NCBI GenBank assembly: GCA_041736255.1 | Contig: JBGSTZ010000156.1 | Location: forward strand, 62,001 to 126,000 | Direction of reading: 5' to 3' | DNA length: 64,000 nt | From: AVCC01 sp041736255 | GTDB lineage: Bacteria; Pseudomonadota; Gammaproteobacteria; Burkholderiales; Burkholderiaceae_D | In this document: in pieces, positions 48,904-58,388 of the stretch | How the letters are laid out: each line of letters opens with the position of its first letter | How positions within the stretch are numbered: the stretch's first letter is position 1 | Position numbers and translations under genes: made by a program | The notes under the pieces: model-generated | The model's input: the letters and a program-made list of their open reading frames with translations, nothing else | What the model was told of the DNA's origin: nothing | Database searches by the model: none

Positions 48904-50408
48904 GCAATCACCTCGCCGCGAGACAAGCCAACTTCTCTGACTGCATCGACAAACACTTGGCCACGATGCGCATAATTGGCAAACATATCCAGGCTGGCGC
49001 ACGCTGGAGACAGCAGCACTGCATCACTCTGCTGCGCGCTTTCGGCAGCACATTGAACTGCTTCTTCCAGACTGGCGCAATCGTAAAGAGCAACCGCAGT
49101 TTCGCTCAAGGCAGCGCGCAAAGCAGGTGCATCCTTGCCAATCAGAAACACGGCGCGCACATACTGTGCGACCGGCTCTGCCAAGCTTGAAAAATCCTGT
49201 CCTTTGCCATCACCGCCCGCAATCAACAACAGCTGGTTGCTTCCCTGTTGCATCCCTAACCCATTCAGGGCCGCTACAGTCGCTCCGACATTGGTGCCTT
49301 TGCTGTCGTCGTAGTAACTGACTGCACCGATCGTGGCAATCAATTCAACCCGATGCGGCTCGCCCCGATATTCACGTACGCCATGCAATAGCGCAGCAAG
49401 CGGCAAGTCAATTGCACGGCACAAAGCTAGTGCAGCAAGTGCATTAAGCGCATTGTGCTGACCGCGAATATTGAGGGCGTCTGTCGGCATCAAGCGGCTA
49501 ACGACCGCAGGTAATGCAATGCTGTCTTTTTGCTGCTTTTTCTTGCTGTGTTTGTCATCTTCTTCGGCAGCAACCGCTACCGATAACCATTGGACGCCGC
49601 GTTCATCAAACAATCCAAAATCGCCCGCGCGCATTGGTGCGCCGATACCAAAAGTCACTAGTGGCGCTTTGGCATGAGTGTCATCCAAACCCATGACCGC
49701 AGCATCGTCACGATTCAATACGCGCACAGTATCAGTGCCAAATATCCGAGCTTTATCAGCAACATAAGCAGCCATGCTGCCATGCCAGTCCAGATGATCC
49801 TGTGTGATATTGAGTACAGTTGCAGCATCAGCCTGCAGGCTGTACATCGTGTGTAACTGAAAGCTCGATAATTCCAGCACCCAGACCTGCGGCAACGCGT
49901 CTTTGTCGATGGCGTCACGCAAGACATCCAGTGCAGACGGACTAATATTGCCCGCCACGCATGCCGTCAAACCGGCATGCTTGCACAACAGGCCGACCAA
50001 GCTGGTTACCGTGGTTTTACCATTGGTGCCCGTGATCGCGATCAGTTTTGGCGCGTAGTTTTTATCTTGACGCAGTTGTGCCAATCCTTGGGCGAAAAAT
50101 TCAATCTCGCCCCACACCGGGATTTCCCGGGCTTGTGCTGCGGCCATGATTTCCGACAGATCACCCTGCGGTGACAAACCCGGGCTGACCGCGACAATAT
50201 CAATATCAGCCAACAGGTCAGCATTAAAAGGGACACCGCCGATGAATTCCACTTCCGGCAGAGCATCTCGCAAACTGTCCAAGCGCTGCGGTGCTGCACG
50301 CGTATCAGCAACGCGCAACGATGCGCCGCAACGGTGCAACCAATGCGCCATCGCAAGGCCGGATTCTCCCAGCCCAAGGACAAGAATATGTTTGCCGTTG
50401 TAAGTCAT
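48900..50408 (-). CDS. murD: UDP-N-acetylmuramoylalanine--D-glutamate ligase
   Basis: Adds D-Glu to UDP-MurNAc-L-Ala. 502 residues from ATG 50408 (MTYNGKHILVLGLGESGLA), sharing one base with the mraY stop. Motifs: ITGTNGKTTVTSLVGLL, NITQDHLDWHGSM, and DDSKGTNVGATVAAL. It is longer than the usual 440: a charged insertion near residue 310 (EEDDKHSKKKQQKD) interrupts the central domain, as seen in related Burkholderiales MurD. Confidence 0.95.
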   Translation of the reverse strand: MTYNGKHILVLGLGESGLAMAHWLHRCGASLRVADTRAAPQRLDSLRDALPEVEFIGGVPFNADLLADIDIVAVSPGLSPQGDLSEIMAAAQAREIPVWGEIEFFAQGLAQLRQDKNYAPKLIAITGTNGKTTVTSLVGLLCKHAGLTACVAGNISPSALDVLRDAIDKDALPQVWVLELSSFQLHTMYSLQADAATVLNITQDHLDWHGSMAAYVADKARIFGTDTVRVLNRDDAAVMGLDDTHAKAPLVTFGIGAPMRAGDFGLFDERGVQWLSVAVAAEEDDKHSKKKQQKDSIALPAVVSRLMPTDALNIRGQHNALNALAALALCRAIDLPLAALLHGVREYRGEPHRVELIATIGAVSYYDDSKGTNVGATVAALNGLGMQQGSNQLLLIAGGDGKGQDFSSLAEPVAQYVRAVFLIGKDAPALRAALSETAVALYDCASLEEAVQCAAESAQQSDAVLLSPACASLDMFANYAHRGQVFVDAVREVGLSRGEVIA

Positions 50409-51577
50409 CAGCGCAACTTCAAAGTGGACAAACCAAACAACACCAGCATCATCGAAATGATCCAGAACCGCACTACGACCTGGGTTTCTTTCCAACCTTT
50501 TTGCTCAAAATGATGATGCAACGGCGCCATCAACAGAATGCGGCGACCGGTACCGTAGCGCCGCTTGGTAAACTTGAAGTAAGCCACCTGCAGCATCACT
50601 GACAAAGTTTCCACGACGAAGATTCCACCCATGATGAAGAGTACGATTTCCTGCCGCACAATGACAGCAATCGTACCCAACGCCCCGCCCAAAGCGAGAG
50701 CGCCAACATCACCCATGAACACTTGCGCAGGATGTGCGTTGTACCAGAGGAAAGCCAAACCGGCGCCTGCCATTGCGCCACAGAAGATGAGTAATTCACC
50801 CGCGCCAGGAATATGCGGAATGAACAGATACTTCGAATAACTGGCGCTCCCGGTCAGATAGGCAAATATCCCCAGCGCAGTGCCCACCATGACAGTGGGC
50901 ATGATAGCCAGCCCATCGAGACCATCGGTTAGATTTACTGCATTACTGGTGCCGACAATAACAAAATATGTCAGGGCAATAAAACCCCATACACCAAGCG
51001 GATAGCTGATGGTCTTGAAAAACGGCACAATCAAATCTGCTCTGGGAGGCAAATCAAGATTAAACCCGGACTGCACCCACGCCACGAACAAATCCCAAAC
51101 TTGGCTATTGGTAGTTGCCGATACCGAAAATGCCAGATACAGCGCAGAGAGGATGCCAATCAGAGATTGCCAAAAATATTTTTCTTTCGAAGACATTCCT
51201 TTGGGATCCTTGTAGACCACCTTGCGGTAATCATCGACCCAGCCGACTGCACCAAAGCCAAGCGTCACTATCAGCACAATCCAAATGAAACGATTACTTA
51301 AATCGGCCCACAACAATGTAGACACCCCAATCGCAATCAGGATCAGTACGCCACCCATAGTCGGCGTGCCATTCTTAATCAAGTGCGTTTGCGGACCGTC
51401 CGTTCGTACTGCCTGACCGACCTTCAATCGCGCCAACATGCGTATCACCGGAGGTCCGGCAATCAAACCAATCGCCAACGAGGTCATGGTCGCGAACACA
51501 GCACGAAATGTAATGAAATTGAATACGCGCAGAAAACCTATATCCTGCTTAAATAATTCTGCTAGCCAAAGCAACAT
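50408..51577 (-). CDS. mraY: MraY, phospho-MurNAc-pentapeptide translocase
   Basis: Forms lipid I from UDP-MurNAc-pentapeptide and undecaprenyl phosphate. 389 residues and ten or so helices. Conserved segments: GTPTMGGVLILIA, GWVDDYRKV (Asp pair), NAVNLTDGLDGLAI (catalytic Asp) and LAFLWYNAHPAQVFMGDVGAL. ATG 51577 lies 1 nt beyond the murF stop. Length slightly above the Gram-negative norm (360) because of an enlarged loop near residues 170-200. Confidence 0.97.
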   Translation of the reverse strand: MLLWLAELFKQDIGFLRVFNFITFRAVFATMTSLAIGLIAGPPVIRMLARLKVGQAVRTDGPQTHLIKNGTPTMGGVLILIAIGVSTLLWADLSNRFIWIVLIVTLGFGAVGWVDDYRKVVYKDPKGMSSKEKYFWQSLIGILSALYLAFSVSATTNSQVWDLFVAWVQSGFNLDLPPRADLIVPFFKTISYPLGVWGFIALTYFVIVGTSNAVNLTDGLDGLAIMPTVMVGTALGIFAYLTGSASYSKYLFIPHIPGAGELLIFCGAMAGAGLAFLWYNAHPAQVFMGDVGALALGGALGTIAVIVRQEIVLFIMGGIFVVETLSVMLQVAYFKFTKRRYGTGRRILLMAPLHHHFEQKGWKETQVVVRFWIISMMLVLFGLSTLKLR

Positions 51578-51578
51578 G

Positions 51579-52955
51579 TCAATAATTCTCTTTTAGTGGT
51601 TCTTGTACAAAGTGTCGAACTGTTCGTTCCATTTTCATGAAACGCGAACCTTTCACCAACACTGTTGCTGCCGGCACCAGAATGTCTTTCAGTGCATCGT
51701 TCAAAGCTTCAAAGCTGTCAAAATGTTGTGCTCCAGTGCCGAATGCGCGTGCCGTATGACGAGCAAGCGCACCGAAAGTCAGGACTTGCTCGATGCCGCT
51801 TTCCCGCAAATATGCCCCAATCTCTTCGTGGAACTGCCGGCCATCGTTGCCAACCTCCCCCATATCGCCCAACACCAGCACTCTTGGTGCGCTCGCTTGG
51901 GCAAGCACATCAATGGCGGCTCGCACCGAATCGGGATTCGCATTATAGGTGTCGTCAATGACGATGGCCCCATTGCGTGCAATTTTGCGCTGCAGGCGGC
52001 CATTCACCGGCGCGAATGCAGTTAAACCGCGCATAATTGCTTCCGTACTAATGCCGATTGCCAAAGTACATGCGATCGCCGCCAGCGCATTGCGCACATT
52101 GTGCGTACCTGCCGCAGCAAGCAAAATACTAAAACGTTGTTGGCCTGCCGTGACGGATAAATTGTTAGCAAATGTGTTCGTGTGGTAAGTGCAAGTCACA
52201 TCGGCGTCAGCGGAAAATCCAAAGCTCATGATTTTTCTGCGCCCAGTAGCCGTTGCATACGCACGCCAAAGCGGTGTGTAAGGATCGTCTGCAGGAAATA
52301 CGGCGATGCCATTCGATGGCAAAGCAGAAATTACCGCGCCATTTTCCTTTGCGACAGCCTCCACACTTTCCATAAATTCCTGATGTTCACGCTGCGCATT
52401 GTTTACCAGCGCGAGCGTCGGTTGCGCAATAGATGCCAAAAGAGCGATTTCACCTGGATGATTCATTCCCAGCTCAATCACGGCAGCGCGGTGCTCTGCT
52501 GTCATGCGCAACAGCGTCAGCGGCACGCCGATATCATTATTAAAATTACCGCGCGTGGCCAGGCAATGCTCGGGACCAAACTGCGCGGCCATGATCGAAG
52601 CGATCATTTCCTTGACTGTAGTTTTGCCATTGCTGCCGGTAACACCGATTACCGGCACATCGAATTGCTGCCGCCAGTAGCGTGCGATCTCACCCAGGGC
52701 GATACGTGTATCCGGCACGATCAGTGCAGGAATTTGAAGACCTGCCGGCAAGCGTTCCACCACGACTGCAGACACGCCTTGCGCAACAACCTCCGCAATG
52801 AAATCATGCGCATCGAAATGTTCACCCCGTAAAGCCACGAATAAATTACCGGCACTGGCATTTCGGCTATCCGTCGTCACTCCATCAAAAACTGCATCGC
52901 TCTGGATGTGCGCACCCGAAAGCCAAGGTTGAAGCGCTAGCAACGAAGATTTCAT
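51579..52955 (-). CDS. murF: UDP-MurNAc-tripeptide--D-alanyl-D-alanine ligase
   Basis: Adds D-Ala-D-Ala, the DdlB product, completing the pentapeptide. 458 residues. Motifs: DSRNASAGNLFVALRGEHFD (N-terminal UDP site), GVTGSNGKTTVKEMIASI, ELGMNHPGEIALL, and DDTYNANPDSVRAAID. ATG 52955 shares one base with the murE stop (TGATG). Confidence 0.97.
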   Translation of the reverse strand: MKSSLLALQPWLSGAHIQSDAVFDGVTTDSRNASAGNLFVALRGEHFDAHDFIAEVVAQGVSAVVVERLPAGLQIPALIVPDTRIALGEIARYWRQQFDVPVIGVTGSNGKTTVKEMIASIMAAQFGPEHCLATRGNFNNDIGVPLTLLRMTAEHRAAVIELGMNHPGEIALLASIAQPTLALVNNAQREHQEFMESVEAVAKENGAVISALPSNGIAVFPADDPYTPLWRAYATATGRRKIMSFGFSADADVTCTYHTNTFANNLSVTAGQQRFSILLAAAGTHNVRNALAAIACTLAIGISTEAIMRGLTAFAPVNGRLQRKIARNGAIVIDDTYNANPDSVRAAIDVLAQASAPRVLVLGDMGEVGNDGRQFHEEIGAYLRESGIEQVLTFGALARHTARAFGTGAQHFDSFEALNDALKDILVPAATVLVKGSRFMKMERTVRHFVQEPLKENY

Positions 52956-54526
52956 CAGGTAACTCCTTTCATCGTGGCGCGTGTAGCCAAAGCAAGGGCG
53001 GCATGATCCGCATCGGAAAATGCCATTTTCCTTCCCATCACTTCCTGGTATGCCTCATGCCCCTTACCGGCCAACAGAACCACATCGTGCTTTGCCGCTC
53101 GCTTTACTGCCCATAAAATGGCGGCAGCACGATCCTCGGTCACTTGGTACTGGTTGTTTCCGGCAGTCATACCTGCAATGATTTGTTCAATGATTGCCGC
53201 CGGATTTTCGCTGCGCGGATTATCGCTTGTCACGATCACCTGATCCGCCAGCGCAGAAACGGCGCCCATTTGGGCGCGCTTGCCTGGATCGCGGTCACCG
53301 CCGCAACCGAACAGGCACCACAGTTGGCCGTGACGCTGCTGCGCCACCTGACGCAAAGTCAATAGCGTTTTTTCTAGCGCATCTGGAGTGTGGGCATAGT
53401 CAACAACTATCAGCGGCGAATCATTACCGCCCAACTGCTGCATGCGTCCCGGAACTGCACTTAGCATTTCAATTGCCTGCACCGCAGCACGCCAGGTGAC
53501 GCCTTTGGCAAGCAATACACCAAGAACGCCCAGAATGTTGCTGACATTGAACAAGCCCACCATTTGTGTTTTGATCGGCCCGCTGCCAAAGGGCGATTCG
53601 ACCTGAAACACAGTACCGACATGGCTGGTGCGTATATTAAATGCGCCCAAAATTGAAATACCTTGCAGGGGCAGGCTCCAAGCCTCCTGCCCCTGCTCTT
53701 GAGCGGCAAAAGGGCGAGTGGTTGACACGGTGTATCCGATTAATGACGTCAGCGCACTGCTTTGCAGACGCTGTGCCAAGCGCAATCCCATCGGATCATC
53801 CAGATTTAGGATTGCATGGCGTAATCCCGCCCATTCAAATAAAGCAGTTTTAGCGGACTCATAAGCCGCCATGTCGCCATGATAATCAAGATGATCGCGC
53901 GTCAGGTTGGTGAACAAGGCCGCATCGAAATGCATGCCATTCAAACGTCCTTGTTCAATCCCAATCGACGATGCCTCAATCGCGATTGCCCGGGCACCGG
54001 CATCGCGCAATTGTGACAACTTACGCTGCAACATAACTGCATCCGGCGTGGTGTAACCGGTCACGTCAGTAGTGCCGCATTTGCCACGCTGGTAAATACC
54101 GATGCCCAGGGTGCCAATCACCGCAGCAGGTTCGCCCAGACGGGATAAGGCGTTTGCCAGCCATTGGGCGCATGAAGTCTTGCCATTGGTTCCGGTTACG
54201 GCCACTGTGAACATGGCGGCATCGGGCTTGTTGTAATATGCGCTGGCAATTTCTCCTACTGTTATTTTCAAACCCGCTACCGCCAGATGCGGCACCGACC
54301 ATGCAGCATTCCAGTTCCATGCTGCCGATTCGTAAACCACGGCAGCCGCGCCCATTTCAATGGCCTGTGCAATGAATTGCCGGCCATCGGCAACCTCGCC
54401 CGGATAGGCAAAAAACACATCGCCTTTGGCGATGAAGCGTGAGTCGGAATGCAGTTGCGCTGCTGGCGTGACCTGCTGAAGCAGCCAGGCAAGTATTTCG
54501 GAAGTCGCTGATTTTGTATTCGGCAT
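52955..54526 (-). CDS. murE: UDP-MurNAc-L-Ala-D-Glu--meso-DAP ligase
   Basis: Adds the third residue of the stem peptide. 523 residues from ATG 54526; a GTG at 54529 is equally in frame but the ATG shares TGATG with the ftsI stop. Motifs: VTGTNGKTSCAQWLA, LTRDHLDYHGDMAAYE, DYAHTPDALEKTL. The substrate-selecting motif TSDNPRSENP contains DNPR, indicating meso-diaminopimelate rather than lysine, as expected for a Gram-negative. Confidence 0.97.
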   Translation of the reverse strand: MPNTKSATSEILAWLLQQVTPAAQLHSDSRFIAKGDVFFAYPGEVADGRQFIAQAIEMGAAAVVYESAAWNWNAAWSVPHLAVAGLKITVGEIASAYYNKPDAAMFTVAVTGTNGKTSCAQWLANALSRLGEPAAVIGTLGIGIYQRGKCGTTDVTGYTTPDAVMLQRKLSQLRDAGARAIAIEASSIGIEQGRLNGMHFDAALFTNLTRDHLDYHGDMAAYESAKTALFEWAGLRHAILNLDDPMGLRLAQRLQSSALTSLIGYTVSTTRPFAAQEQGQEAWSLPLQGISILGAFNIRTSHVGTVFQVESPFGSGPIKTQMVGLFNVSNILGVLGVLLAKGVTWRAAVQAIEMLSAVPGRMQQLGGNDSPLIVVDYAHTPDALEKTLLTLRQVAQQRHGQLWCLFGCGGDRDPGKRAQMGAVSALADQVIVTSDNPRSENPAAIIEQIIAGMTAGNNQYQVTEDRAAAILWAVKRAAKHDVVLLAGKGHEAYQEVMGRKMAFSDADHAALALATRATMKGVT

Positions 54527-56298
54527 CACATGCTCTCGGTAATGCCGTCGGCAGGAATAATGATATTCGTCACACTCGAATCAGGCCTGACGTTCATCGC
54601 CCGTAGAGCGTTGGCTGCGACAGATGAAAATACCGGCGCTGCTACACCACCGCCGTAATGATTGCCGTTGGATGGCTCATCCACCATGACTGCAATAATG
54701 ATGCGTGGCTCGGACACCGGAGCAAAACCGACAAATGACGATACGTATTTCCTGACATATTTTCCGTCGACAATTTTATAGGCGGTTCCAGTTTTTCCTG
54801 CCACTCGGTAACCTGGCACTTGCGCTTTCGGTGCCGTGCCATCCGGTCCTGCGGCTGCCTCCAGCATTGCACGCATCTGAAGTGCTGTTTTTTCAGAGAT
54901 AACTCTTTGCCCTGGCACCTGGCCGCCCGGTTGAGCAGCAACCCTCTCCAGAGATAACGGCGCTATCTCACCGTTGCGTGCAAAAATCATGTAAGCATGT
55001 GCTAACTGCATCAGCGAAACTGAAATGCCGTGACCGTAACTCATGGTTGCCTGCTCAATTGGGCGCCACGACTTAAATGGCCGTACCCGGCCTGCAGCCC
55101 TTCCGGGAAAACTGAATTTCGGCTGCTGACCTAAACCAACGCTGGTAAACATTTCCCACATTTCCTGCGCCGGCATTTGCAATGCAATCTTTGCGGTTCC
55201 GATATTGGAAGATTTTTCAATGATTTGCGCTACGCTCAACTCGCCTAGTGAGTGCGCATCGCCGATCGTTGCTGTACCGATGGTCAGCTTTCCAGGCCCG
55301 GTCTGGATCATTGTCTCAGGGGTAACGCGTTTGCTTTCCAGTGCCAAGGCTACTGTAAATGGCTTCATGGTTGAGCCGGGCTCGAAAGTGTCCGTCAAGA
55401 CCCGGTTGCGCAGTTGTGCGCCGGTTAATACGCTGCGGTCATTCGGGTTATAACTCGGTAAATTGGCCAGCGCCAGAATTTCACCGGTTCGGACATCCAG
55501 CACCACTATACCGCCAGCCTTGGCCTTGTTCAGCTCGACTGCCGCCTTCAATTGCGAATAGGCAATGTACTGGATCTTGCTATCGATGGAAAGCGTCAGG
55601 TCCTTGCCGTCGTGCGGCTCACGAATCGATCCGATATTTTCGACAATGCGTCCCAGACGGTCCCTGATTACGCTGCGGCTTCCTGTCCTACCGACCAGCG
55701 ACTTCTGCGCTGCGAGTTCCATTCCATCCTGCCCGACATCCTCGATACTGGTAAAGCCGACAACATGCGCCATCACCTCGCCCTCTGGATAAAAACGCTT
55801 GTATTCCTTAAGGGTATGAATCCCATTAATTTTCAAGGCAGAAATCTTGTCAGTGACATCCGACTCGACCTGACGCTGCAAATAAACAAAACTACTATCC
55901 GAGTCTAATTTTTTGCGTAAATCACGCTCATTCAAATCAAGCAACCTGGCCAAACTACGCAGCTTTTCCGCCGGGGCCTGCAACACATCATCCGGAATCG
56001 CCCAGACCGCCTTGACCGGGATGCTGGAAGCCAGCACATGTCCATCACGATCCGTGATTTTGCCGCGCGTCGCAGGCAACTCCAAGGTGCGTTCATAACG
56101 CGATGCACCTTGCTTTTGCAAGAATTCGGTAGACACGCCCTGCAACCACAGCGCGCGGCCGGCCAGTGTCAGAAAAGCAGCAAACAAAACAAACAACACC
56201 AGCTTCGAACGCCATGCAGGCAATGACATCTTCAGCAAAGGGCTGGTTGAAAACGGCACACCCTTAGCGGCGGCGATGCGACTGGCAGGACGGCTCAT
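54526..56298 (-). CDS. ftsI: FtsI (PBP3), division transpeptidase
   Basis: Septal peptidoglycan crosslinker. 590 residues: cytoplasmic tail, one membrane anchor at about residues 33-55 (LVLFVLFAAFLTLAGRALWLQ), a pedestal domain (ITDRDGHVLASSIPVKAVWAI), and the transpeptidase with active-site Ser in FEPGSTMKPFTVA (STMK), the SSN motif in EKSSNIGT, and KTGT in VAGKTGTAYK. ATG 56298 overlaps the ftsL stop (ATGA). Works with FtsW. A possible beta-lactam target. Confidence 0.97.
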   Translation of the reverse strand: MSRPASRIAAAKGVPFSTSPLLKMSLPAWRSKLVLFVLFAAFLTLAGRALWLQGVSTEFLQKQGASRYERTLELPATRGKITDRDGHVLASSIPVKAVWAIPDDVLQAPAEKLRSLARLLDLNERDLRKKLDSDSSFVYLQRQVESDVTDKISALKINGIHTLKEYKRFYPEGEVMAHVVGFTSIEDVGQDGMELAAQKSLVGRTGSRSVIRDRLGRIVENIGSIREPHDGKDLTLSIDSKIQYIAYSQLKAAVELNKAKAGGIVVLDVRTGEILALANLPSYNPNDRSVLTGAQLRNRVLTDTFEPGSTMKPFTVALALESKRVTPETMIQTGPGKLTIGTATIGDAHSLGELSVAQIIEKSSNIGTAKIALQMPAQEMWEMFTSVGLGQQPKFSFPGRAAGRVRPFKSWRPIEQATMSYGHGISVSLMQLAHAYMIFARNGEIAPLSLERVAAQPGGQVPGQRVISEKTALQMRAMLEAAAGPDGTAPKAQVPGYRVAGKTGTAYKIVDGKYVRKYVSSFVGFAPVSEPRIIIAVMVDEPSNGNHYGGGVAAPVFSSVAANALRAMNVRPDSSVTNIIIPADGITESM

Positions 56299-56567
56299 TT
56301 ACCCTCCATCGTCAAATATTGCGTGCTGGCAGGTGTCAATGCAAGCATCTTCAGGTCGCGTTTTGCGACCAGTTCAATACGTGCATGCTTGCCCAAGGTG
56401 GATTGATCAAGTTGCAACTGTGCCCATTGCACGTCCAGCAATTTTGCCTGGGATTGCGCCCGACCCAGCTCAACATACAAGCGGCGCGCATTGTATTGCG
56501 CATTCACCAGCGACAGGGCACATACAACCAGCAAGGCTGCGATGATGCCATTAGTACGCGCGCTCAT
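56295..56567 (-). CDS. ftsL: FtsL, small division protein
   Basis: Bitopic protein of 90 residues that with FtsB activates FtsWI. A membrane helix near the N-terminus (NGIIAALLVVCALSLVNAQ) is followed by a leucine-zipper-like periplasmic coiled coil (LYVELGRAQSQAKLLDVQWAQ). ATG 56567 shares one base with the rsmH stop (TAATG). Sequence is poorly conserved in the family, so the call rests on length, topology and position between rsmH and ftsI. Confidence 0.9.
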   Translation of the reverse strand: MSARTNGIIAALLVVCALSLVNAQYNARRLYVELGRAQSQAKLLDVQWAQLQLDQSTLGKHARIELVAKRDLKMLALTPASTQYLTMEGK

Positions 56568-57544
56568 TATTGAGCATCCTCGACGACGGAAGCATCGGGC
56601 AAGCGCATGCAGACACGCATAATTGCCGAGCGGGCACGCGGGTTGCAGGAGATTTCGTCGTCAGTTGGCTTCATTTTGGATATCAAGCGCATTTGCGGTT
56701 GCGGCAAGTCGACGGCACGTATCGGCAAGCGACGATCCGGCTGTTTAACATGCGCTTTTGCTGCCATGAACTGTTTGACGATCCGGTCTTCCAAGGAATG
56801 GAAGCTGATTACCACCATCCTTGCGTTCGGCGCCAGATATTGAAAGGCCTGATTTAATCCAGCTTCAAGTTCTTCAAGTTCTTGATTGATGTAAATCCGT
56901 ATAGCCTGAAAGGTGCGGGTTGCGGGGTCCTTGCCCTTCTCGCGAGTTTTGACCGCCCTTGCCACGATCGCGGCAAGCTGTCGTGTGGTTGAAATTGGCT
57001 CGACTTCCCGGCCAACAACAATCGCCTTTGCAATCTGAAAAGCAAACCGTTCTTCCCCATATTCGCGTATCACCTTTTCAATTATTTGTTCTGATTCCGT
57101 TGCCAGCCATTCTGCGGCCGACATGCCGCGCGTGCTATCCATGCGCATATCGAGCGGACCGTCCTGGCGGAAACTGAAGCCACGTGTAGCATCGTCGACT
57201 TGGGGGGACGAAATACCCAAATCCAGCAACACACCGTCCACTTGGGCAATTCCGCGCTGGGCAAAGGCCGCATCCATCGTAGCAAAACTGTCGTGAATAA
57301 TGCCAAAACGCGGATCCGAAATCCCCTGGGCGGTAGCAATCGCTTGCGGGTCCTTGTCAAAAGCAATCAAGCGCCCCTGCGTGCCCAGTCGCTGCAAAAT
57401 ATTGCGGCTGTGGCCGCCACGCCCAAAAGTGCCATCGACATAAACCCCATCCGCGCGCACGCCATCCAGAGCCAGCGCATCGACTGCCTCATCCAGCAGC
57501 ACCGTCCGGTGCTGATACTCTGGCACCGTTTGTATCTTCATCAC
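56567..57544 (-). CDS. rsmH: 16S rRNA (C1402-N4) methyltransferase
   Basis: SAM-dependent methylation of a P-site cytidine. 325 residues. EYQHRTVLLDEAVDAL at the N-terminus, SAM loop VDGTFGRGGHSRNIL, the LLDLGISSPQVDDATRGFSF block and the C-terminal SFHSLEDRIVKQFM. AGGGA stands before the tandem ATGs at 57544. It is the second gene of the dcw cluster, 6 nt after mraZ. Confidence 0.97.
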   Translation of the reverse strand: MMKIQTVPEYQHRTVLLDEAVDALALDGVRADGVYVDGTFGRGGHSRNILQRLGTQGRLIAFDKDPQAIATAQGISDPRFGIIHDSFATMDAAFAQRGIAQVDGVLLDLGISSPQVDDATRGFSFRQDGPLDMRMDSTRGMSAAEWLATESEQIIEKVIREYGEERFAFQIAKAIVVGREVEPISTTRQLAAIVARAVKTREKGKDPATRTFQAIRIYINQELEELEAGLNQAFQYLAPNARMVVISFHSLEDRIVKQFMAAKAHVKQPDRRLPIRAVDLPQPQMRLISKMKPTDDEISCNPRARSAIMRVCMRLPDASVVEDAQ

Positions 57545-57550
57545 AGGTCC

Positions 57551-57988
57551 CTAAAACGAAAAATTACTTAATACATCAGGCATGCCTGCTGTGATCGCCT
57601 GCGCTTCGCTTTCAGCAAGCTTGACCGCATCCCACAACTCAAAATGGCTGCCCATGCCTAACAACATGACATTGCGGGTCAAGCCAACTGCACTACGCAA
57701 TTCCGGCGCTATCAGAATCCGGCCAGCGGAATCCATTTCCACATCGGATGCATTGCCCAAAAAAATCCGTTGCCAGGCGCGCGCCGACATCGGCCAAGCG
57801 GCAATCTGCTCGCGATGGCTTTCCCAGACCGGACGCGGAAACAACAACAGGCAACCGTGCGGATGCCGTGTCAACGTGACTCTGCTTTCGCACTGTATCG
57901 ACAGCGCATCACGATGCTTGACAGGGATAGACATCCTGCCTTTCGCATCAAGATTTAATGCTGACGCACCTTGGAGCACGATTTTCAA
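57551..57988 (-). CDS. mraZ: MraZ, transcriptional repressor of the dcw cluster
   Basis: DNA-binding protein of 145 residues with two AbrB-like SpoVT halves: LDAKGRMSIPVKHRD (first) and MDSAGRILIAPELRS (second), both with the conserved D-x-x-GR pattern. MraZ binds repeats ahead of its own gene; a matching set of four 10-bp spaced boxes is seen upstream (58080-58114). It begins the dcw cluster. ATG 57988, with a T-poor leader of about 130 nt. Confidence 0.95.
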   Translation of the reverse strand: MKIVLQGASALNLDAKGRMSIPVKHRDALSIQCESRVTLTRHPHGCLLLFPRPVWESHREQIAAWPMSARAWQRIFLGNASDVEMDSAGRILIAPELRSAVGLTRNVMLLGMGSHFELWDAVKLAESEAQAITAGMPDVLSNFSF

Positions 57989-58079
57989 GTCCTCTTGACT
58001 GTTGAGACTTATTGACTTATAGAAGCCGCTTAATACTTATAAATTCGGTTGTGGATTTCTTTCTGGAATCATTAAAACT

Positions 58080-58132
58080 CCCACAAAAAAACACTTTTCC
58101 ACACTGCTCCCCACTTTAGTGGAAGCACTATA
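58080..58132 (-). promoter_or_regulatory. dcw promoter with four phased MraZ-type boxes
   Basis: On the minus strand TATAGT (58127-58132) looks like a -10 element, with a weak TTCCTG 16 nt upstream. Just downstream, GTG begins at 58114, 58104, 58094 and 58084, exactly 10 bp apart; the first and last read GTGGG, the middle two GTGTG and GTGTT. E. coli MraZ binds TGGGN repeats with a 10-bp period, so this fits an autoregulatory MraZ site. Confidence 0.75.
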
Positions 58133-58139
58133 GCCGGTC

Positions 58140-58350
58140 AAGTTGTTTCAGGAATGGAACTGAATTTTTATGATGCAAGTCAATGACTTAGCCATCCAAT
58201 ACTGGTTGCACTAAAAGGAATTCCTTATGGAATTAAGTACTTACCGCGCATAGTGAATGCACCACATAATGTAAGCACATGTGTTTTTGCATATTCACAT
58301 AGAGAAAATTGAATGGAAGTCACGGTGACTGTGGCCAACCGTACTTGAAA
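58140..58350. other. Non-coding leader region between rnpB and the dcw promoter
   Basis: About 210 nt between the dcw -10 element and the rnpB terminator. It contains TTGACT near 58180 (minus strand), which might be an additional upstream promoter. No gene or known RNA was recognised. Confidence 0.4.
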
Positions 58351-58352
58351 CA

Positions 58353-58380
58353 GAAAAATGCCGCGCACTGAGGGCGCAGC
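58353..58380 (-). terminator. Terminator downstream of rnpB
   Basis: On the minus strand ctgcgc pairs with gcgcgg around a 7-nt loop, followed by CATTTTTC. It lies just past the 3' end of the RNase P RNA, which itself is followed by a run of Ts. Confidence 0.55.
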
Positions 58381-58388
58381 CGAAAAAA

